A stretch of DNA of 34,524 nt from Flavobacteriaceae bacterium (GCA_009693635.1 SHWW01000012.1:1-34524); one strand, 5' to 3'; positions 24,893 to 33,070 are shown, counted from the stretch's first letter. Numbers and translations: made by a program. Notes: generated by a model not told the origin, from the sequence alone.

Positions 24893-25267
24893 TTATATTA
24901 ATTTAGGTAAATATATCATTAAACCTATTGAAATAGCTGTCATTGCTGCAAAAAATACAGCACCCGCAGCAATATCTTTAATAAAACCTATTCTATGGTG
25001 AAACTCAGGATGAATAAAATCAGCTACTTTTTCTACCGCTGTATTTAAACCTTCAATACTCAAAACCAAGCCAATTGCTAATGTTTGAAACATCCATTCC
25101 TCGTTCGAAATATTAAAGTAGAAACCCGCAATTATCATCAATAAAGACAATGATAATTGCACCATTATACTGTGCTCAGTCGTTATCAATTTAATAGCGC
25201 CCTTAAATGCAAATCCCAAGCTTTTAAATCTCCCTGTAAAAAAGGTGTTGTCTTTTTGAAATTCCAT
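24893..25267 (-). CDS. dgkA: Diacylglycerol/undecaprenol kinase family protein
   Basis: The 124-residue integral membrane enzyme phosphorylates a lipid alcohol, either diacylglycerol or undecaprenol, with ATP. It has the family layout of a basic amphipathic start (FTGRFKSLGFAFKGAIKLI), Glu31 in TTEHSIMVQLSL, three membrane helices, and the signature GLVLSIEGLNTAVEKVADF (Glu72, Asn75, Glu79), followed by KDIAAGAVFFAA. The wording between Gram-negative DgkA and Gram-positive UdpK is not decisive, so the substrate is open. The gene lies eight bases after tpx and 44 bases before ftsK. Confidence 0.88.
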   Translation of the reverse strand: MEFQKDNTFFTGRFKSLGFAFKGAIKLITTEHSIMVQLSLSLLMIIAGFYFNISNEEWMFQTLAIGLVLSIEGLNTAVEKVADFIHPEFHHRIGFIKDIAAGAVFFAAMTAISIGLMIYLPKLI

Positions 25268-25275
25268 AATGAATA

Positions 25276-25773
25276 TTAAATTGCTGCCAAAGCTCCTTCA
25301 TAATTTGGTTCGTTGGCAATTTCACCTACTTGTTCTGTGTGCAAAATTACTCCGTTTTCATCAATGACGATTATAACTCTTGAATGTAAACCTCTCAAAA
25401 CGCTATCAGAAATTTCCAAACCGTAGTCTTTTCCAAAAGCACCTGTGTTAAAATCTGAAAGATTAATTACATTTTTAAGCCCTTCAGCACCACAAAAACG
25501 ACTTTGTGCAAATGGTAAATCCCTAGATACACACAAAACCTTTGTGTTTGGTAAAGCACTTGCTTTTTCATTAAATTTTCTAACAGAAGTTGCACAAGTT
25601 CCAGTGTCAATACTTGGAAAAATATTCAAAACCAATTTGCTTCCTGAAAAATCTGACAAGGTCGCTATTGATAAATCGCTTTTAACCAATTTAAAATCCA
25701 TTGCTTTTGAACCCACTTTTGGTAACTCACCACTTGTGTTTATTGGATTTCCTCCTAATGTAATTGCCGCCAT
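25276..25773 (-). CDS. tpx: Thiol peroxidase (atypical 2-Cys peroxiredoxin)
   Basis: The 165-residue thioredoxin-fold enzyme reduces hydrogen and organic peroxides with electrons from thioredoxin. The peroxidatic cysteine is Cys60 in SIDTGTCATSVRKFN, where TxxC is conserved, and the resolving cysteine is Cys94 in QSRFCGAEGLKN. LPFAQSRFC and HSRVIIVIDENG match the Tpx family closely. It is the first gene of the minus-strand envelope run and is followed eight bases later by dgkA. A TATATTTG -7 element precedes it. No secretion signal is present. Confidence 0.95.
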   Translation of the reverse strand: MAAITLGGNPINTSGELPKVGSKAMDFKLVKSDLSIATLSDFSGSKLVLNIFPSIDTGTCATSVRKFNEKASALPNTKVLCVSRDLPFAQSRFCGAEGLKNVINLSDFNTGAFGKDYGLEISDSVLRGLHSRVIIVIDENGVILHTEQVGEIANEPNYEGALAAI

Positions 25774-26276
25774 AATTGTTGTTTTTTTTAATCATCAAAA
25801 GTAAGCAAATATATTGGGAATAAAAAAATTGAAATTAACTAAGCATAAGTAATCTTCAAATTTCTTCTTTTGGAAGCACCCTAATTAAGAACATTGAGAG
25901 TCCGGATGCAATTTCTATTAAACTCTGTCAGACTGTTAACTAAAATCTCTATTTTAACTTCGTTCCAAAGAGGATTTCCACTACCATCACTTCCACAAAC
26001 TTCTGATTTAAGACGTAAGTTATTAGATATTCCAAAAAAAATCTACAAATAACCAACAAATCCGATAAAAACTTGACTATATTGTCCTATTAAAATAACT
26101 CAAACTTATTATGCTAAAAATAAATTGTAATAGAAAATAAAACAACAAGTGAGGCGATTTTTTGTAGAATTAAGAATTAGGACTTAAAGCGCAAAGCTTG
26201 GAATAAACTTTTATAAAACGGAAAAAGTCGCAGAAGAACTATTTTTTAAAACCTAATTTTACATACTAATAAATAT
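25774..26276. other. Intergenic region with a coding-like remnant
   Basis: This 503-base gap holds the tpx promoter and no gene I can defend. On the minus strand 26042-25881 stays open for 53 codons, with protein-like wording (FGISNNLRLKSEV, DGSGNPLWNEVKIEILVNSL), but has no start codon. It is preceded by a stop at 26045-26043, beyond which the same frame reads GQYSQVFIGFVGYL. This looks like a decayed gene of unknown family. The rest, 26050-26276, is AT-rich with only short open stretches. Confidence 0.35.
25806..25813 (-). promoter_or_regulatory. Putative -7 element for tpx
   Basis: Minus strand TATATTTG fits TAnnTTTG exactly, 32 bases before the tpx ATG. No TTG stands at the usual upstream distance. 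It may serve the whole tpx-to-ribB run. Confidence 0.5.
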
Positions 26277-26507
26277 TTATTCTTTTTCGTAACGTTCCAT
26301 TTCACGATCATAAAACGCATTGGCAAGTTCAATTAGCCCTTCCATTTCAGAATTAAGTTCAGCTTCATCAAGATCTTCAGCTTCTTCAATAAATTCAACT
26401 TCATCGTCTTTTAGATTGATTATGAATCTTGGATAATCTAAATGTATAATAAAAATATCTTCAGTAAAATCGGTATTATCTCCAAGTAAAAATTTTGGTA
26501 ATTCCAT
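26277..26507 (-). CDS. Small acidic hypothetical protein
   Basis: I do not recognise a function. The 76-residue protein begins MELPKFLLGDNTDFTEDIF, then has a short beta-like stretch (IIHLDYPRFIINLKDDEVEF) and a strongly acidic helical half (about residues 38-76, rich in Glu and Asp, ending FYDREMERYEKE). I recall similar short acidic proteins in other flavobacteria, often left as hypothetical. It lies 61 bases downstream of the SPFH gene on the same strand and may be part of that unit. Confidence 0.7.
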   Translation of the reverse strand: MELPKFLLGDNTDFTEDIFIIHLDYPRFIINLKDDEVEFIEEAEDLDEAELNSEMEGLIELANAFYDREMERYEKE

Positions 26508-26568
26508 AATATAAATTATTATTTAAGTTGGTTTTAGTCGAAAAGTAACAAAAAACAAGTCATATAGC

Positions 26569-27480
26569 TTATTTATCAGACAAAATAACGGGCGCATTTC
26601 CTTTTCCATTCATAAAAATAATTTTTGTGTTTGGAGAAGCTGCCAATTCTTTTTGCGCTTTTATTTGTTCATATTGCAATTGTTTATCTGTTAATCCCAT
26701 CGATATAATACGTTGGTAATCTGCAATACCTTGGGCTTCTACACGTTTCCGTTCAGCTTCTTGTTTTTCTTTCTGAAGTACGAATGTCATTTTTTGTGCA
26801 TCTTGTTCGGCATTGATTTTACTTTCAATTGACAATTTTACAGAAGCAGGAAGATTGATATTTCTGATTAACAATTGCTCTAAAACAAGCCCTCTTTTTT
26901 TGAAATCATCTTCTATACTTTTGAAAATTCGTTGTTGGAATTCATTTCTTTTTGTTGAATACAAGGCAACAGCATCATAATAAACAGCATTATCACGGAT
27001 TCGAGTTCTTGTAACAGGTCGAACGATTTTATCTGAAAAGTTTACCCCAATTTGTTTGAAAATTTTAGGCGCATCTGATGGAGAAATACGATATAAAACC
27101 GTTAAGTCTATTACAACTTCCAACCCATCGTTAGATAAAACACGAATGGCATCATCCCCCTCTTGAGCACCTTCAGAATGAATTGCCGACATCGTGTAAT
27201 TTTGAGTTTGAATATCAAATTCAGTAACATCTAATAACGGATTTATTAAGTGCAATCCGCTTTCTAAAATATCGGGTTGTACATTTCCGTATAGTGATTG
27301 CACCCCTACTTTACCAGCATCAATTTGCTTAAACATAGAAGAAAATAATCCAATTGCGATTACAAAAAAAGCTCCAATTTTAAATAAACCTGAGAATTTT
27401 GTTAAAGGCGAAGCATTGTTTTTCAAGGTTGAACCTATCAAAAACAAAATAATTCCAATAATTACTGAGAATAATACCAT
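26569..27480 (-). CDS. Prohibitin-family SPFH/Band 7 membrane protein
   Basis: The 303-residue protein has one or two N-terminal membrane segments (residues 2-18 and 30-47) and then an SPFH domain typical of prohibitins: DAGKVGVQSLYGNVQPDILESGLHLINPLLDV, shortened here as GVQSLYGNVQPDILESGLHL, with DLTVLYRISPSDAPKIFKQIG and RNAVYYDAV-like wording (RIRDNAVYYDAVALYS). A coiled-coil with EQDAQKMTFVLQKEKQEAERKR follows (about residues 220-255). Such proteins form membrane scaffolds and often control membrane proteases such as FtsH. It starts 16 bases after the MATE gene stop, so the two are probably co-transcribed. The partner is not visible here. Confidence 0.9.
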   Translation of the reverse strand: MVLFSVIIGIILFLIGSTLKNNASPLTKFSGLFKIGAFFVIAIGLFSSMFKQIDAGKVGVQSLYGNVQPDILESGLHLINPLLDVTEFDIQTQNYTMSAIHSEGAQEGDDAIRVLSNDGLEVVIDLTVLYRISPSDAPKIFKQIGVNFSDKIVRPVTRTRIRDNAVYYDAVALYSTKRNEFQQRIFKSIEDDFKKRGLVLEQLLIRNINLPASVKLSIESKINAEQDAQKMTFVLQKEKQEAERKRVEAQGIADYQRIISMGLTDKQLQYEQIKAQKELAASPNTKIIFMNGKGNAPVILSDK

Positions 27481-27496
27481 TTTTTTAGAATTTTAA

Positions 27497-28873
27497 TTAC
27501 AAGTTTTTTAATACCTGTTTGTTTGTTAGTTTATGAAAGCGAATATACAAAAATAAAGCAGCTGTTGTTAGCCCTGCTAAAAGTCCTACCCAAATTCCTA
27601 TAGCGCCTAATTCTGTGTGTTTTCCAAGGTAATATGAGATTGGAAAACCAACAATCCAATAGGCCACAAAGGTAATATACATAGGTATTTTAACGTCCTG
27701 CAAACCACGTAAAGCGCCCAAAACAACTACTTGAACACCATCGGAAATTTGGAAAACTGCAGCTACTAAAAGTAATTTTGAGGCAATGAAAATGACTTCT
27801 TTATTTTCAATAAACTGCGAAACATTGTTCATGTTTAGAAATAAATGAGGCAAAAAATTATGCAAAACAACAAATAAAATACCAAAAATAGTTTCTACAA
27901 TAATTGCCAATAAGAATATCGATCTCGCAACTACAATTAATTTTTTATAATCCATGAATCCTTTTTGATTGCCTACACGAATAGTTGCGGCAACGCTGAG
28001 ACCCATTGCAAACATAAAAGTTGTTGTAGCTAATGTTAGCGCAATCTGATTTGCTGCCTGGCTTGTTTTGCCAATTGATCCTGAAAGCCAAATAGCTGCT
28101 GTAAATAAAGCCACTTCAAATAGCATTTGCATTGCAGAAGGAATTCCTAAATTAGATATTTTTATAAGCATTGATTTTTTAATTTCTTTAAAACTGAAAT
28201 TTTTGAAATACTGCTTGAGTTGGATGTTGTTTCTCATGATTAAATGCATGAAAATTAACATCATAATTCTGGAAATTACCGTTCCTAGAGCCGCACCTAA
28301 AATTCCTAATTTCGGGAAAATCCAAATACCGTAAATTAACATATAATTTAAAAAAATGTGAACTATATTGGCTAATAAAATAGCATACATAGAATATTTA
28401 GTTCTTGATAAACCATCTGCAAACTGCTTATATCCTTGAAAAATTATAACTGGAATTAAAGAAAATGCAACCCAATCAATGTAAGGAGCTGCCAAATTTA
28501 CTACTTCTTTAGGTTGGTGCATCAATAGCATTATTGGTTTTGCTAGAACTATCAAAATAAATAAAACAAGTCCTAAAACGGCACATGACAATAAACCATG
28601 GAGAAAAACAGAACGAATTTTCTTATCATCTTTTTCTGCATCTGCTTCTGAAACAAGTGGTGTTATAGCGGTTGAAAATCCAATTCCTATAGACATTCCA
28701 ATAAAAACAAAACTACTTCCCAATGAAACAGCAGCCAACTCTGTAGAACCGAGCTTGCCAACCATAATATTATCTACAATTGTAATTAATGTATGGCCTA
28801 ACATACCAAGAATTACTGGATATGCTAATTTGAGATTATAAGAAAACTCTTTTGTGTATTGTTTTAAATTCAA
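27497..28873 (-). CDS. MATE-family efflux transporter
   Basis: The 458-residue inner membrane protein has about twelve hydrophobic helices in two similar halves. The MATE markers are NLKLAYPVILGMLGHTLITIVDNIMVGKLG (here in part: PVILGMLGHTLITIVDNIM), SIGIGFSTAITPLVSEADAEKD and, in the second half, GLSVAATIRVGNQKGF. MATE proteins export cationic drugs, dyes or metabolites using a sodium or proton gradient. The substrate cannot be predicted. It is followed after 16 bases by the SPFH gene. It is a full-length member (usual length 440-470). Confidence 0.92.
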   Translation of the reverse strand: MNLKQYTKEFSYNLKLAYPVILGMLGHTLITIVDNIMVGKLGSTELAAVSLGSSFVFIGMSIGIGFSTAITPLVSEADAEKDDKKIRSVFLHGLLSCAVLGLVLFILIVLAKPIMLLMHQPKEVVNLAAPYIDWVAFSLIPVIIFQGYKQFADGLSRTKYSMYAILLANIVHIFLNYMLIYGIWIFPKLGILGAALGTVISRIMMLIFMHLIMRNNIQLKQYFKNFSFKEIKKSMLIKISNLGIPSAMQMLFEVALFTAAIWLSGSIGKTSQAANQIALTLATTTFMFAMGLSVAATIRVGNQKGFMDYKKLIVVARSIFLLAIIVETIFGILFVVLHNFLPHLFLNMNNVSQFIENKEVIFIASKLLLVAAVFQISDGVQVVVLGALRGLQDVKIPMYITFVAYWIVGFPISYYLGKHTELGAIGIWVGLLAGLTTAALFLYIRFHKLTNKQVLKNL

Positions 28874-28976
28874 ATTGAAGTTTTTTTTAAGGCTATAAAG
28901 ATAGCGGAATTATAAAGCGGAATAATTATATATTTCTGAACAGAATTTGTTCCTAAAATTTGTTAATTAAAAGAAA

Positions 28977-30611
28977 TTATTTCTCTATTTCTCCCAAATT
29001 CTCCATTTTTTTTTGCGCTAAAAAACCCGCAATATTTTCAAAATGTTCTTTCACACGCTTGTTTCCAAATTCAAAAACCTTAGTAGCTAGTCCGTCAAGA
29101 AAATCTCTGTCGTGAGAAACAAGAATTAAAGTGCCGTCAAAATCACGTAAGGCATCTTTAATAATTTCTTTGGTCCTCATATCCAAATGATTTGAAGGCT
29201 CATCAAGAATTAGTAAATTTACTGGTTCCAATAATAATTTTATCATCGCTAAACGGGTTTTTTCTCCACCTGAAAGCACTTTTACTTTCTTAGTAACATC
29301 ATCGCCATGAAACATAAAAGCTCCAAGAATATCTTTTATTTTTGTTCGTACATCGCCAACAGCAATTTCGTCAATAGTTTCAAAAATAGTAGCATTTTCA
29401 TCTAATAAAGCCGCTTGATTTTGAGCAAAATATCCAATTTGCGCATTATGACCAACTTCTAAACTTCCAGAATTGATTTCTATTTGCTTCATAATAGCTT
29501 TGATCATTGTAGATTTTCCTTCACCATTTTTTCCAACGAAAGCTACTTTTTGTCCTCGTTCAATAACCATATTTGCATTTTCAAATACAACATGATTGCC
29601 ATACGATTTGGATAAATCTTTAACAATTACAGGATATTGTCCAGAACGAGCTGCTGGAGGAAATTTTAATTTCAATGCCGAAGTATCTACTTCATCAACT
29701 TGAACGATTACAAGTTTTTCCAACATCTTCACACGAGACTGAACAGCATCCGTTTTAGAAAACGTCCCTTTAAATCTGTCGATAAAAGTTCTGTTATCAG
29801 TAATCATTCTCTGTTGCTCATCATACGCTTTTTGTTGGTGCACTCTCCTGTCTTTTCTAAGTTCCAAATAATGAGAATATTTGGCTTTATAATCATATAT
29901 TCTTCCCATCGTAACTTCAATTGTACGATTGGTAATATTATCAACAAAAGCTCTATCGTGAGAAATTACAACTACAGCTTTAGCAGAATATATCAAGAAA
30001 TCCTCTAACCACTGAATACTTTCAATATCCATGTGATTCGTTGGTTCATCTAATAAAATCAAGTCTGGTTTTTGCAAAAGAATTTTAGCCAATTCGATTC
30101 TCATTCTCCATCCACCGGAAAATTCAGATGTTTGACGCGTAAAATCTTCACGGACAAAACCTAATCCAATTAGTATTTTCTCAACTTCGGCTTCATAATT
30201 AACCTCTTCTATTGCATAAAATTTCTCGCTTAAATCAGAAACTTTTTCAATCAACTTCATATAGGCTTCACTTTCGTAATCCGTACGTATCGTTAATTGC
30301 TCATTGATTTCGTCAATTTTGGCTTTCATAGAAAAAATTTCACCAAAAGCTTTAGAGGCTTCGTCAACTAAAGTTGCGCTGTCTATTGTTAATAAATGCT
30401 GCGGCAAATAGGCAATAACAGCTTCTTTTGGAACAGAGATAGTTCCAGTTGAAGGTTTGTTTTGACCAGAAATTATCTTTAATAAAGTGGATTTTCCAGC
30501 ACCATTTTTACCCATGAGGGCAATTTTATCATTTTCGTTTATAGCGAAAGAAACATCACTAAATAATCTAGTTCCACCAAACTGTATGGAGATATCGTTA
30601 ACTGTAATCAT
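28977..30611 (-). CDS. ABC-F family ATPase
   Basis: The 544-residue cytoplasmic protein has two ABC ATPase domains and no membrane segment. The first has Walker A GKNGAGKSTLL, signature FSGGWRMRIELAK and Walker B LILLDEPTNHMD. The second has GKNGEGKSTMI, LSGGEKTRLAMIK and LLILDEPSNHLD. The linker between them (about residues 240-320, KDRRVHQQKAYDEQQRMI, then KGTFSKTDAVQSRVKMLEKL) is the part that reaches the peptidyl-transferase centre in ABC-F translation factors. It resembles housekeeping YbiT-type members more than antibiotic-resistance members, so a role in translation under stress is likely. It is a single gene with a TATCTTTG -7 element at 30638-30645. Confidence 0.93.
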   Translation of the reverse strand: MITVNDISIQFGGTRLFSDVSFAINENDKIALMGKNGAGKSTLLKIISGQNKPSTGTISVPKEAVIAYLPQHLLTIDSATLVDEASKAFGEIFSMKAKIDEINEQLTIRTDYESEAYMKLIEKVSDLSEKFYAIEEVNYEAEVEKILIGLGFVREDFTRQTSEFSGGWRMRIELAKILLQKPDLILLDEPTNHMDIESIQWLEDFLIYSAKAVVVISHDRAFVDNITNRTIEVTMGRIYDYKAKYSHYLELRKDRRVHQQKAYDEQQRMITDNRTFIDRFKGTFSKTDAVQSRVKMLEKLVIVQVDEVDTSALKLKFPPAARSGQYPVIVKDLSKSYGNHVVFENANMVIERGQKVAFVGKNGEGKSTMIKAIMKQIEINSGSLEVGHNAQIGYFAQNQAALLDENATIFETIDEIAVGDVRTKIKDILGAFMFHGDDVTKKVKVLSGGEKTRLAMIKLLLEPVNLLILDEPSNHLDMRTKEIIKDALRDFDGTLILVSHDRDFLDGLATKVFEFGNKRVKEHFENIAGFLAQKKMENLGEIEK

Positions 30612-30637
30612 TTTAGATTGATAGATTTTTGAAGGCG

Positions 30638-30645
30638 CAAAGATA
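30638..30645 (-). promoter_or_regulatory. Putative -7 element for the ABC-F gene
   Basis: Minus strand TATCTTTG fits TAnnTTTG, 26 bases before the ATG. At the N19 distance the upstream triplet is TTT rather than TTG. Confidence 0.5.
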
Positions 30646-30681
30646 GTTTAAAAAGACAATTGAAAAAGAGATCTAGAAAAA

Positions 30682-30900
30682 TTAAATACTCATTCTAAAA
30701 TCATCAATTACTGGATTTGCTTTTCCAAAATCAACTTCTTGGATAAAAAGTTCAACTACTAAATTGGTATTCCCAAATCCTGCTAATCGTGCCGATTGAA
30801 TATTTTCTTTTTTAACAGTTGCAACTCCTACAGCTTTAATTTTTTCTTGTAGAGCTAAAGCTAAAACTTCACTTCCTGAAAATATTTTTATTAATCCCAT
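30682..30900 (-). CDS. DUF2007-like small protein
   Basis: The 72-residue protein (start MGLIKIFSGSEVLALALQEK, then VKKENIQSARLAGFG, VELFIQEVDFGKANPVIDDF) matches the short alpha/beta domain known as DUF2007, sometimes called a putative signal-transducing domain. Its function is unknown. The pattern is one beta-alpha-beta unit followed by a strand pair and a helix, similar in size to PII-like or ACT-like modules. It sits 33 bases downstream of the repeat protein gene, on the same strand. Confidence 0.75.
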   Translation of the reverse strand: MGLIKIFSGSEVLALALQEKIKAVGVATVKKENIQSARLAGFGNTNLVVELFIQEVDFGKANPVIDDFRMSI

Positions 30901-30933
30901 TTATTATTTATAAATATTAAGTATTGTTAATTA

Positions 30934-31272
30934 TTAGTACAAAAGATGTTGTTTTGATTTATTTTTCCAACCAGCTTGATTTTCATATTCTACAAAGAAT
31001 ATTTTTAAATCGGCTTGATTTTCATATCTCACAAAGAATATTTTCTTTTTAGCTAGATTTTCATATTTAGTAAAAAACCATTTACCATTATTTTGTCCTA
31101 CTTGGTTTTCATATTTCACTTTATATACTTTTAAATCAGCCTGATTTTCATAATCCACAACAAAAACTTTTACGTCAGCTTGATTTTCATATTCTACAGA
31201 AAAAACTTTCTGTGCTTTACAAACTGAAACTGAAGAAAATATTAAAATTAGCAACAAAATTAAATTTTTCAT
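30934..31272 (-). CDS. Secreted YENQAD-repeat protein (DUF6150-like)
   Basis: The 112-residue protein has a signal peptide (residues 1-20, ending SVCKA before Gln21). Almost all of the mature part is six tandem repeats: residues 22-34, 35-47, 48-63, 64-76, 77-89 and 90-102. Each fits the pattern K-[VIW]-[FY]-x-[VT]-x-Y-E-N-x-[AV]-x-x, where the third is longer by an inserted QNNG. Alternating hydrophobic residues before YENQ suggest a beta strand, and 13 residues per unit suggest stacked hairpins or a solenoid. I recall the name DUF6150 for such proteins, with no known function. It is periplasmic or cell-surface. The gene stands between the menaquinone operon and the DUF2007-like gene. Confidence 0.8.
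   Translation of the reverse strand: MKNLILLLILIFSSVSVCKAQKVFSVEYENQADVKVFVVDYENQADLKVYKVKYENQVGQNNGKWFFTKYENLAKKKIFFVRYENQADLKIFFVEYENQAGWKNKSKQHLLY
30967..31209 (-). repeat. Six tandem coding repeats of about 39 bases
   Basis: The DNA for residues 22-102 of the repeat protein repeats with a 39-base period, one unit being 48 bases. The plus strand shows the recurring core GATTTTCATAT. The copies differ at many third positions, so the array is old and kept at protein level rather than a recent slippage product. Confidence 0.8.
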
Positions 31273-31335
31273 TTTATTTTTTTTAAAGGTTAATTATCAA
31301 AATTAAATATACATTTTTTTAGAGCTTATAATTCT

Positions 31336-32379
31336 TTAAATTTCATAGAAATCGAATTGAAAATTACGCTCTTTTCTAAACCACAATTGCCCTTCAAAAA
31401 CTTCTAATTGACAATCAAAATTATTGGTAAATAATCCTCCGGTTCCAAGTCCTTGATGCATGTAATTTTGCTGTAAAAACGTCCATTGTGAAATTGCATT
31501 TAAACCAACATTACTTTCTAAAGCCGATGTAATCCACCACTTTATATGATGCTTTTTAGCCAATTCAATCCACTCATTTGTACCTCGAAAACCACCCACA
31601 AAACTTGGCTTTAAAATAATGTATTGGGGCTTAATTTTAACTAATAATTGCTCCTTTTCTTCCAATGAAAATACTCCAATTAGCTCTTCGTCCAATGCAA
31701 TTGGAATTGGACTCGTTTTACATAAATATGACATACTGTCAGTGTTATTTTTTTGTATAGGTTGCTCAATACTATGTAACTCAAATTCAGATAATTTAAA
31801 TAATTTATCTAAAGCTTCACTTTCATTAAAAGCACCGTTTGCATCGACTCTAATTTCGACTTGTTCAGGTGTAAAATGTTGGCGAATAAAACGCAGTAAG
31901 TGTAATTCCTTATCAAAATTTATCCCGCCAATTTTAAGTTTTATACAATGGAAACCTTCCGCTAGTTTATCCTCAATTTGTTGCCTCATAAAAGCTTCAT
32001 TTCCCATCCAAACTAAACCGTTAATTGGAATAGATTTTGCCCCATTTGTAAAGTCCGATGGAAAGAGTAAAAAAGGGTTGGAACTTGCTAAAGATTGAAA
32101 CGCCATTTCGATACCAAATTGAATAGACGGAAAATCGATTAATGCTTCCCAAAGTAGCTCATTTCCAAGATGTATATTAGCGCAAGTCCACGCTAATTTT
32201 TCTTCATAATCAGGTCGATCGTCACAACTTAAACCGCGAAGAATTCCGCACTCACCTATTCCTTTTTTTTGTTCGTTTTCGATGATAATAAACCACGTTT
32301 CTTTATGAGTCATTACCCCTCGAGAAGTACCCGATGGCTTTTTAAAATTCAAAATATATTTGTGGTATGACGCTTTCAA
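31336..32379 (-). CDS. menC: o-Succinylbenzoate synthase
   Basis: The 347-residue enolase-superfamily enzyme dehydrates SHCHC to o-succinylbenzoate in menaquinone synthesis. The catalytic lysine pair is in IKLKIGG (Lys147, Lys149). The metal ligands are Asp179 (RVDANGAF), Glu205 (IEQPI) and Asp230 (ALDEEL), and the second-side lysine is Lys257 in ILKPSFVGG. The N-terminal capping domain carries TSRGVMTHKETWF and GECGILRGLS. The length is normal. It is the last gene visible of the minus-strand men operon, 13 bases after the UPF0173 gene. Other enolase members such as dipeptide epimerases are excluded mainly by context and the MenC-like wording. Confidence 0.9.
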   Translation of the reverse strand: MKASYHKYILNFKKPSGTSRGVMTHKETWFIIIENEQKKGIGECGILRGLSCDDRPDYEEKLAWTCANIHLGNELLWEALIDFPSIQFGIEMAFQSLASSNPFLLFPSDFTNGAKSIPINGLVWMGNEAFMRQQIEDKLAEGFHCIKLKIGGINFDKELHLLRFIRQHFTPEQVEIRVDANGAFNESEALDKLFKLSEFELHSIEQPIQKNNTDSMSYLCKTSPIPIALDEELIGVFSLEEKEQLLVKIKPQYIILKPSFVGGFRGTNEWIELAKKHHIKWWITSALESNVGLNAISQWTFLQQNYMHQGLGTGGLFTNNFDCQLEVFEGQLWFRKERNFQFDFYEI

Positions 32380-32392
32380 ATTTTCTATTAAA

Positions 32393-33070
32393 TTATAATT
32401 CTAAACTTTCCCCAATTTTTAAGAGCATTAAATCTTTGCCTTTATCGAAGAATTTCTTAATGGATTGTTCGTGATTTATTTCGATGAAACCGAATGTATC
32501 GTAGTGATAGCCTAGTATTTTGTCGCATTCTACGAAATCGGAAGCGATGATTGCGTCGACAATATCCATAGTAAAATTGTTGCCGATTGGAAGGATTGCT
32601 AAATCGAGTTTGGTGCGCATCGGGATGAGTTTCATGTCCATTGTGAGGGCTGTATCACCTGCAATATAGATGTTTTTGTGCTCGCCTTCGATCACAAAAC
32701 CGCCGGGGTTTCCTCCATAACTTCCGTCAGGGAAAGAGCTTGAATGAATTGCATTAACGAATTTTACGGTGCCGAAGTCGAATTTCCAACTTCCTCCGTG
32801 GTTCATTGGATGAGATTTTAATCCTTTTTTGCTGTAATGTCCTGCAATTTCAGCGTTGGAAATTATAATAGGGTTGGTGCGTTTTGCAATTGTTTCAACA
32901 TCAAGAATATGATCTTGATGGGCATGTGTTAGCAGAATATAATCGGCTTTTAGCGCGTGAATATCAATGTGAGAAGCTTTAGTATTAGCAGAAATATAAG
33001 GATCAACTAGAATATGTTTTCCAGCAATTTCGATACCTAACGAAGCGTGACCGTAGCATGTGATTTTCAT
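32393..33070 (-). CDS. UPF0173 metal-dependent hydrolase (metallo-beta-lactamase fold)
   Basis: The 225-residue cytoplasmic protein has the metallo-beta-lactamase fold. THAHQDHILDV (His49, His51, Asp53, His54) forms the main metal site, with further ligands expected in MNHGGSW and AGDTALTMDM. ITCYGHASLGIEIAGKHILVDPYI is the UPF0173 (YtkL-type) start. The biochemical substrate of the family is unknown to me. The fold hydrolyses esters, thioesters, lactams and phosphodiesters. Here it is encoded 41 bases after menA and 13 bases before menC, inside the menaquinone operon, which makes the missing DHNA-CoA thioesterase step a fair hypothesis. Confidence 0.88.
   Translation of the reverse strand: MKITCYGHASLGIEIAGKHILVDPYISANTKASHIDIHALKADYILLTHAHQDHILDVETIAKRTNPIIISNAEIAGHYSKKGLKSHPMNHGGSWKFDFGTVKFVNAIHSSSFPDGSYGGNPGGFVIEGEHKNIYIAGDTALTMDMKLIPMRTKLDLAILPIGNNFTMDIVDAIIASDFVECDKILGYHYDTFGFIEINHEQSIKKFFDKGKDLMLLKIGESLEL

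Noticed and set aside
30967..31209. Short regular repeats that could suggest a CRISPR array
   Set aside because: The repeats are contiguous, in frame and coding, with no unique spacers, and no cas genes are present.
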